Of a DNA stretch of 9,187 nucleotides, positions 5,816 through 9,187 are shown one piece after another (position 1 is the stretch's first letter; each line of letters begins with the position of its first letter). The DNA comes from Robiginitomaculum sp. (lineage in GTDB: Bacteria > Pseudomonadota > Alphaproteobacteria > Caulobacterales > Maricaulaceae), in assembly GCA_002733385.1 (NCBI GenBank), contig NVVO01000019.1, positions 1 to 9,187 of the forward strand, written 5' to 3'. Below the pieces are notes generated by a model that saw only the letters and a list, made by a program, of their open reading frames with translations, did not search any database and was not told where the DNA came from. Both the position numbers and the translations under genes were made by a program.

Positions 5816-6215
5816 GTCCGCCCCGCAACAAAAACACATCCAATTGCTCACTTGTTTGTGCGGTTTCGGCGTCCAATTGTTCGGCCCGCAAGATTTGTTT
5901 AACCACCTGTTGCAGCATCTGGTCTTTGGCGAGAATAGATTTGAAATGGGTTTTGGCCAAGGCAATTTCTTTGTCGAGACCCTGCAGTTTTTTTTTCATT
6001 CCGGTAAGCTTAAAAATCTGGTTGTGGCGCCATTTTTCAAAAATATGTACATCCTCACCGTCCCCCCTGTGCAGTAATTTTGATTTTTCTGCTTCAATGT
6101 CCAGTGTAATATCGGACATTTGTGACAAGAATTTTTGCTTTTGCGACGTAAGCTGGCGAATGTCGGCTTCCGCCCGTTGGCGCAGTAAATCCAGGATGTG
6201 TAAAATATCGTCCAC
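5811..6215 (-). CDS. FliJ-like coiled-coil flagellar export protein (putative)
   Basis: A 134-residue, highly charged, almost wholly helical protein with long heptad-like runs of Leu, Lys, Glu and Gln (about residues 1-48 and 60-125) and no membrane segment or cysteine. Size, coiled-coil character and place in an export operon match FliJ, the soluble stalk protein that links the FliI ATPase ring to FlhA; FliJ sequences are poorly conserved, so this is inference. It could also be an uncharacterised alphaproteobacterial flagellar protein. The start is GTG at 6215-6213, directly after the flhB stop TAA, with a strong AAGAGGG ending six bases upstream, within the last codons of flhB. Translation is therefore probably coupled to flhB. 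The gene ends at the terminator stem and is the last gene of the operon. Confidence 0.7.
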   Translation of the reverse strand: MDDILHILDLLRQRAEADIRQLTSQKQKFLSQMSDITLDIEAEKSKLLHRGDGEDVHIFEKWRHNQIFKLTGMKKKLQGLDKEIALAKTHFKSILAKDQMLQQVVKQILRAEQLDAETAQTSEQLDVFLLRGGQ

Positions 6216-7295
6216 TTAAAACCCTCTTTTAGTAATTTGGTCGGCATAATGAATGGCGGCGGCGACGGCGGCATAGTGCTCGGGTGCAATAATTTCACCA
6301 ATTTTGGTTTGGGCATAAAGCGCACGAGCGGTCGGCGGGTTTTCATGAATGGCCACACCCGCCATTTTAGCCCGCTCACGAATACGAAAGGCCAGGCCGT
6401 CAACCCCCTTGGCCACACATATGGGCGCTTCACCAGAAACTCTATCCCACTTTAGAGCAACAGCATAATGCTCGGGGTTGACAACAACCACATTAGCACT
6501 TGTCACATCTTGCAGCATGGTAGATTTTGCAATTTCTTCTGCCTTTTGTCGCCGTCTTTGCTTTTGGTATGGGTCGCCTTCGCTTTCCTTGCGCTCGTCC
6601 TTGGCTTCCTGGTGTGTCATGCGCATTTTTTTGCGGTGGGCCATTATTTTTGCGGGGAGGTCAATACTGGCGATGAGGGCGGCGCCGATCAGAACATAGA
6701 ACAGAAGCGCCAGGGCTTTTTGCGCCAATAGCCCGGTCAGCATGGACGCGGACAGCCCGCTATAGGCGGGCAAGACTTCAAATTCAGCTTTCAAATATAG
6801 CCCGGCAATGCCTGTAATCAACGCCAGTTTTGCAAAACTTTTTAAAAATTCACCAAGACCTCCTGGGCCATATTTTTTCTTGGCATTGGCAATAAGTGAA
6901 AGCTTAGACAGCTTTGGTTTTATTTTACTTGGCGAGAACACAACGGCTCTTTGCGCGATCAACGAAACAATAATGAACAGGGCGGGCAGGGCAAAAAAAC
7001 CGAACAATACGATACCCAATTTTACAAATATATATCCAGCAAGCGGGCTTTGCTTGCTGTCAAGAAAGCTGGCTACGACCATCTCTGGCCGTTCAAGCAT
7101 GCCCGCCAACAATGTCAGCACACCCCGCGCTACCTCGTCGCCAAAAATTAGTATGGCCAAGCACGCGCCCACATAAAACAGAGCCGTGTTGACCTCGGTA
7201 GAGATCGGAATATCGCCTTTCTCCCGGGCTTTTCTTAATTTCTGCTCGCTGGCTTCAAGGGTTTTTTCCTGCCCGTCTTCTTTTTGTTCTGACAT
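6216..7295 (-). CDS. flhB: Flagellar export gate / substrate-specificity switch protein FlhB
   Basis: A 359-residue protein of normal family length. The N-terminus has the typical EKTLEASEQKLRKAREKGDIPIS segment, though with residues varied from common versions. Hydrophobic segments follow near 38-53, 88-113, 153-168 and 185-212, then a long basic cytoplasmic linker (about 215-260) and the FlhB-C domain. The self-cleavage loop reads N-P-E-H at residues 273-276, where most FlhB/YscU proteins have N-P-T-H; the Asn and Pro that flank the cut are kept. Cleavage switches export from rod/hook to filament substrates. The start codon overlaps the fliR stop by one base (TGATG), so translation is probably coupled. 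It acts in the inner membrane with FlhA, FliP, FliQ and FliR. Confidence 0.96.
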   Translation of the reverse strand: MSEQKEDGQEKTLEASEQKLRKAREKGDIPISTEVNTALFYVGACLAILIFGDEVARGVLTLLAGMLERPEMVVASFLDSKQSPLAGYIFVKLGIVLFGFFALPALFIIVSLIAQRAVVFSPSKIKPKLSKLSLIANAKKKYGPGGLGEFLKSFAKLALITGIAGLYLKAEFEVLPAYSGLSASMLTGLLAQKALALLFYVLIGAALIASIDLPAKIMAHRKKMRMTHQEAKDERKESEGDPYQKQRRRQKAEEIAKSTMLQDVTSANVVVVNPEHYAVALKWDRVSGEAPICVAKGVDGLAFRIRERAKMAGVAIHENPPTARALYAQTKIGEIIAPEHYAAVAAAIHYADQITKRGF

Positions 7296-8068
7296 CAGAG
7301 CATTTCCGCCATAAGTGTATTATACCCGGTCAGCCAAACCGCAAAAATCCCCGATACAGACAGCGCCAATAAAATAATACCTGCGCCAGTTACAAAGGGC
7401 ATGCCAACAAATGAGACCATAAGCTGGGGCATGGCTTTGTTAACAAAGCCGAGCATCAAATTATAAATGAAATTGAATACCAATAGTGGCAAAGCCAAAG
7501 ATACTGCAAAGGCAAAATAGGCCGCTGATTTTTGGGCAAACCAATAGGCGGTTTTCTCAAAATCCGGCGTGGTGGCGAGAGGGAAAATATCGTAACTTTG
7601 CACCAATAACCCAACCGCTTTTGTATGCATGTCCAGGCTCAGCAATAATGTCACCCCGCACAGCATCAATATTGTGCTGATGGTTGTATTGGGCTGGGTG
7701 GTCATGCCGCCGCCAAATACTTGGGTCAGGGATAGACATTGGGAAATAATAGAACCGGCTATTTGCAGGGTAAACACCATCAACCTAAGCCCAAACCCCA
7801 ACATAAAACCGTAAAAAGCTTCAAAAGCAATGGCGGCGGTCATTGCGCCAATGCTCCACCCGACGCTTGCACCGGTGCCAACAAAAGGTAATATCAACAT
7901 TGTAATCAGCAATGCGGCCACAAGGCGCGTGCGCCTGGAAATGGCCGCCTCGCCGAGACCTGGCAGTAAAAATACGAAAACGGAAATACGGGTGAGAACG
8001 GCAATAGCCGGAAATACCGCTTGGGTATTTCCCATAACCAAATCACTGATAATGTGAAGAAAATCCAT
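7295..8068 (-). CDS. fliR: Flagellar export gate membrane protein FliR
   Basis: A 257-residue, very hydrophobic protein with about six membrane segments (near 18-37, 47-63, 76-110, 129-148, 181-205 and 212-245), the usual length and layout of FliR. Recognisable family features are the early R-x-x-x-F-x-x-x-P-x-x-G pattern (residues 27-38), the Q-x-x-G helix around 102-120 ending in the VFGGG turn, and the P-x-L-x-x-N-F-x-x-x-L-x-x-G-x-x-N-x-x-x-P-Q motif (194-215). FliR forms, with FliP and FliQ, the helical pore of the export gate. The frame is closed immediately upstream of ATG 8068, so the start is fixed; AGGT overlapping the flhA stop lies seven bases upstream. Only nine bases separate it from flhA, and its stop overlaps flhB. 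Confidence 0.95.
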   Translation of the reverse strand: MDFLHIISDLVMGNTQAVFPAIAVLTRISVFVFLLPGLGEAAISRRTRLVAALLITMLILPFVGTGASVGWSIGAMTAAIAFEAFYGFMLGFGLRLMVFTLQIAGSIISQCLSLTQVFGGGMTTQPNTTISTILMLCGVTLLLSLDMHTKAVGLLVQSYDIFPLATTPDFEKTAYWFAQKSAAYFAFAVSLALPLLVFNFIYNLMLGFVNKAMPQLMVSFVGMPFVTGAGIILLALSVSGIFAVWLTGYNTLMAEML

Positions 8069-8077
8069 ACCTCATAC

Positions 8078-9187
8078 CTATGCCACGGCTAAAATAATAG
8101 GTTTTTCATCACGGGGTATTTCCTCGTAGGAGACAACCGGGTTGTGAATACCTTTGGCCGTCATAACGGTTTTGATAAACCGCCGTCGCCGCGCACTTGT
8201 AGCAATGGCCGCATATTGCCCGGCTCTTGCGCTCTTATCTACACTGGCACGAACGGCGTCGGCCAAGCGGTTAAATTCGTCTGGCGGTAAGGCAATGTCA
8301 CTGCTCCCGTCTTCTTGTTTGGTTTCGTGCTTGCTAAAAATATCTTCCCAGCCCGTACCGATTTGGACAAGCGGTAAGCGGCCTTGGCTATCCCGTAATT
8401 TGGCAATAAATTGATAGGACAATCTTTGGCGTACACATTCTGCTATCTGTTCTACCGAGTTCATGGCTGGCTTGACCTCGGCAATGGTCTCCAAAATCAG
8501 AGGAATATTACGCATGGATATGCGCTCGGACAGTAATAAACGCAGCACGCCTTGTAATGTATCCATGGGCACTTTATCAGGAATAAATTCATCAAGGATT
8601 TTTGCGTTCGAAGCGGCTCTCTCCGGATCTGATACATCTTTAAATGCTTCCAGGGTTTCGCGCAAAGACCGGCGGTTTAAAAGCTTGGTGAAATGCACCT
8701 GAACGGTTTCCAGTAAATGGGTCGCAAGCACCTCCTCAGGCTCCACAATAGAAAGCCCGACCATAACCAATTCGTCGCGGCGGGATTTTTCTACCCAACG
8801 CGCCGGGGCTTGGTAAACTGGTTCGCGAAAGGCCGTGCCGGGAATTTCCGGATGTTCGCCTTCTTCCACCAACACCATGACATGGCCTGGCTTTAAGATA
8901 CTGTCGGCCACCTCACAGCCTTGAATGCGGATTTTATAACTTTGAGGTTTAAGGCTTGCATTATCGGTCAAGCGCACAGAGGGCAATAAAAACCCGTATT
9001 CAGTGGCAATATATTTGCGGATTTTTTCGACACGCTTGTCAAAGCCCGTGTCTACATCCATGGCAATTGGTACTAATTCTTTGGACAAAATAAGATGGAT
9101 CTCATCTATGTTCAGTATGTCGCCAAGCGGTTTTGCAGATGCGGGCTTGTCTTCATTGCTGACAATTGCTTCTTCTGTCTTTTTAGC
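8078..9187 (-). CDS. flhA: Flagellar export gate protein FlhA, C-terminal part (cut by window edge)
   Basis: The frame is open from the right edge to TAG at 8080-8078, giving 369 visible residues, about the C-terminal half of an FlhA of ~700. What is seen is the linker (acidic, Lys/Ala-rich) and the cytoplasmic FlhA-C domain: LGDILNIDEIHL, TGFDKRVEKIRK, LPSVRLTDN, the YKIRIQG strand, EVLATHLLETVQ, MRNIPLILETIAE and the final VVSYEEIP. This domain forms the nonameric ring that docks chaperone-substrate complexes and FliJ. The usual GYTVVD before the ATHL helix reads GLSIVE here. The N-terminal membrane half lies outside the window. A TTG at 9088 is not a start, since family sequence continues upstream of it. 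It is the first visible gene of the operon that continues to fliR. Confidence 0.95.
   Translation of the reverse strand, partial: AKKTEEAIVSNEDKPASAKPLGDILNIDEIHLILSKELVPIAMDVDTGFDKRVEKIRKYIATEYGFLLPSVRLTDNASLKPQSYKIRIQGCEVADSILKPGHVMVLVEEGEHPEIPGTAFREPVYQAPARWVEKSRRDELVMVGLSIVEPEEVLATHLLETVQVHFTKLLNRRSLRETLEAFKDVSDPERAASNAKILDEFIPDKVPMDTLQGVLRLLLSERISMRNIPLILETIAEVKPAMNSVEQIAECVRQRLSYQFIAKLRDSQGRLPLVQIGTGWEDIFSKHETKQEDGSSDIALPPDEFNRLADAVRASVDKSARAGQYAAIATSARRRRFIKTVMTAKGIHNPVVSYEEIPRDEKPIILAVA

Noticed and set aside
5996..6433. 145-residue minus-strand frame across the flhB end
   Set aside because: It overlaps flhB and the FliJ-like gene in another frame, and its Trp/Arg/Pro-rich sequence looks like a frame-shifted shadow.
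9086..9088. TTG as the start of a 336-residue FlhA-C protein
   Set aside because: Typical FlhA sequence (LGDILNIDEIHL) continues upstream in the same frame to the window edge, so this is an internal leucine codon.

Overview
The window looks like a chromosomal segment of a flagellated alphaproteobacterium. The evidence is the gene order and sequence of the flagellar export genes (flhA, then fliR, then flhB) and a CtrA-like TTTA-N7-TTAAC element in an intergenic region. I cannot place it below class level. No rRNA, tRNA, CRISPR array, transposase or intact insertion sequence is visible.

Left edge (1-404): an AT-rich stretch (16 G/C in bases 1-60, against 37 in bases 541-600). It holds the start of an unrecognised minus-strand gene that leaves the window at base 1. 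It also holds what I read as the decapitated first ~30 codons of a PHP-domain metallo-hydrolase gene (DLHIHS motif). That reading frame runs straight into the start of the next gene, so this looks like a recombination or deletion junction, possibly the edge of an old accessory island.

364-3479, plus strand: a tight cluster of six genes of unknown function. In order they are a cytoplasmic Sel1-repeat protein, a secreted protein with four cysteines, a secreted Sel1-repeat protein with a Pro-rich linker, two tiny single-pass membrane proteins (54 and 27 residues), and a second small secreted protein with four cysteines. Overlaps and 2-nt gaps suggest an operon. At least five of the six products are predicted to enter or cross the inner membrane, so it may be an envelope-associated module. 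This is the least explained part of the window.

3494-5545, minus strand: a soluble hybrid histidine kinase (two PAS-like regions, HisKA, HATPase and a C-terminal receiver), convergent with the operon above and only 14 nt from it.

5546-5810: a 265-bp gap between the kinase and the flagellar operon. It contains a CtrA-like site, several RNA-like hairpins and a strong intrinsic terminator whose T-run lies on the plus strand, although both flanking genes are on the minus strand. I infer a possible plus-strand small RNA.

5811-9187, minus strand: the flagellar type III export operon, read right to left: flhA (3' half only, cut by the window edge), fliR, flhB, and a 134-residue coiled-coil protein that starts with GTG directly after the flhB stop and is probably a FliJ-like export protein. 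FlhA, FliR and FlhB form the membrane export gate and substrate-specificity switch.
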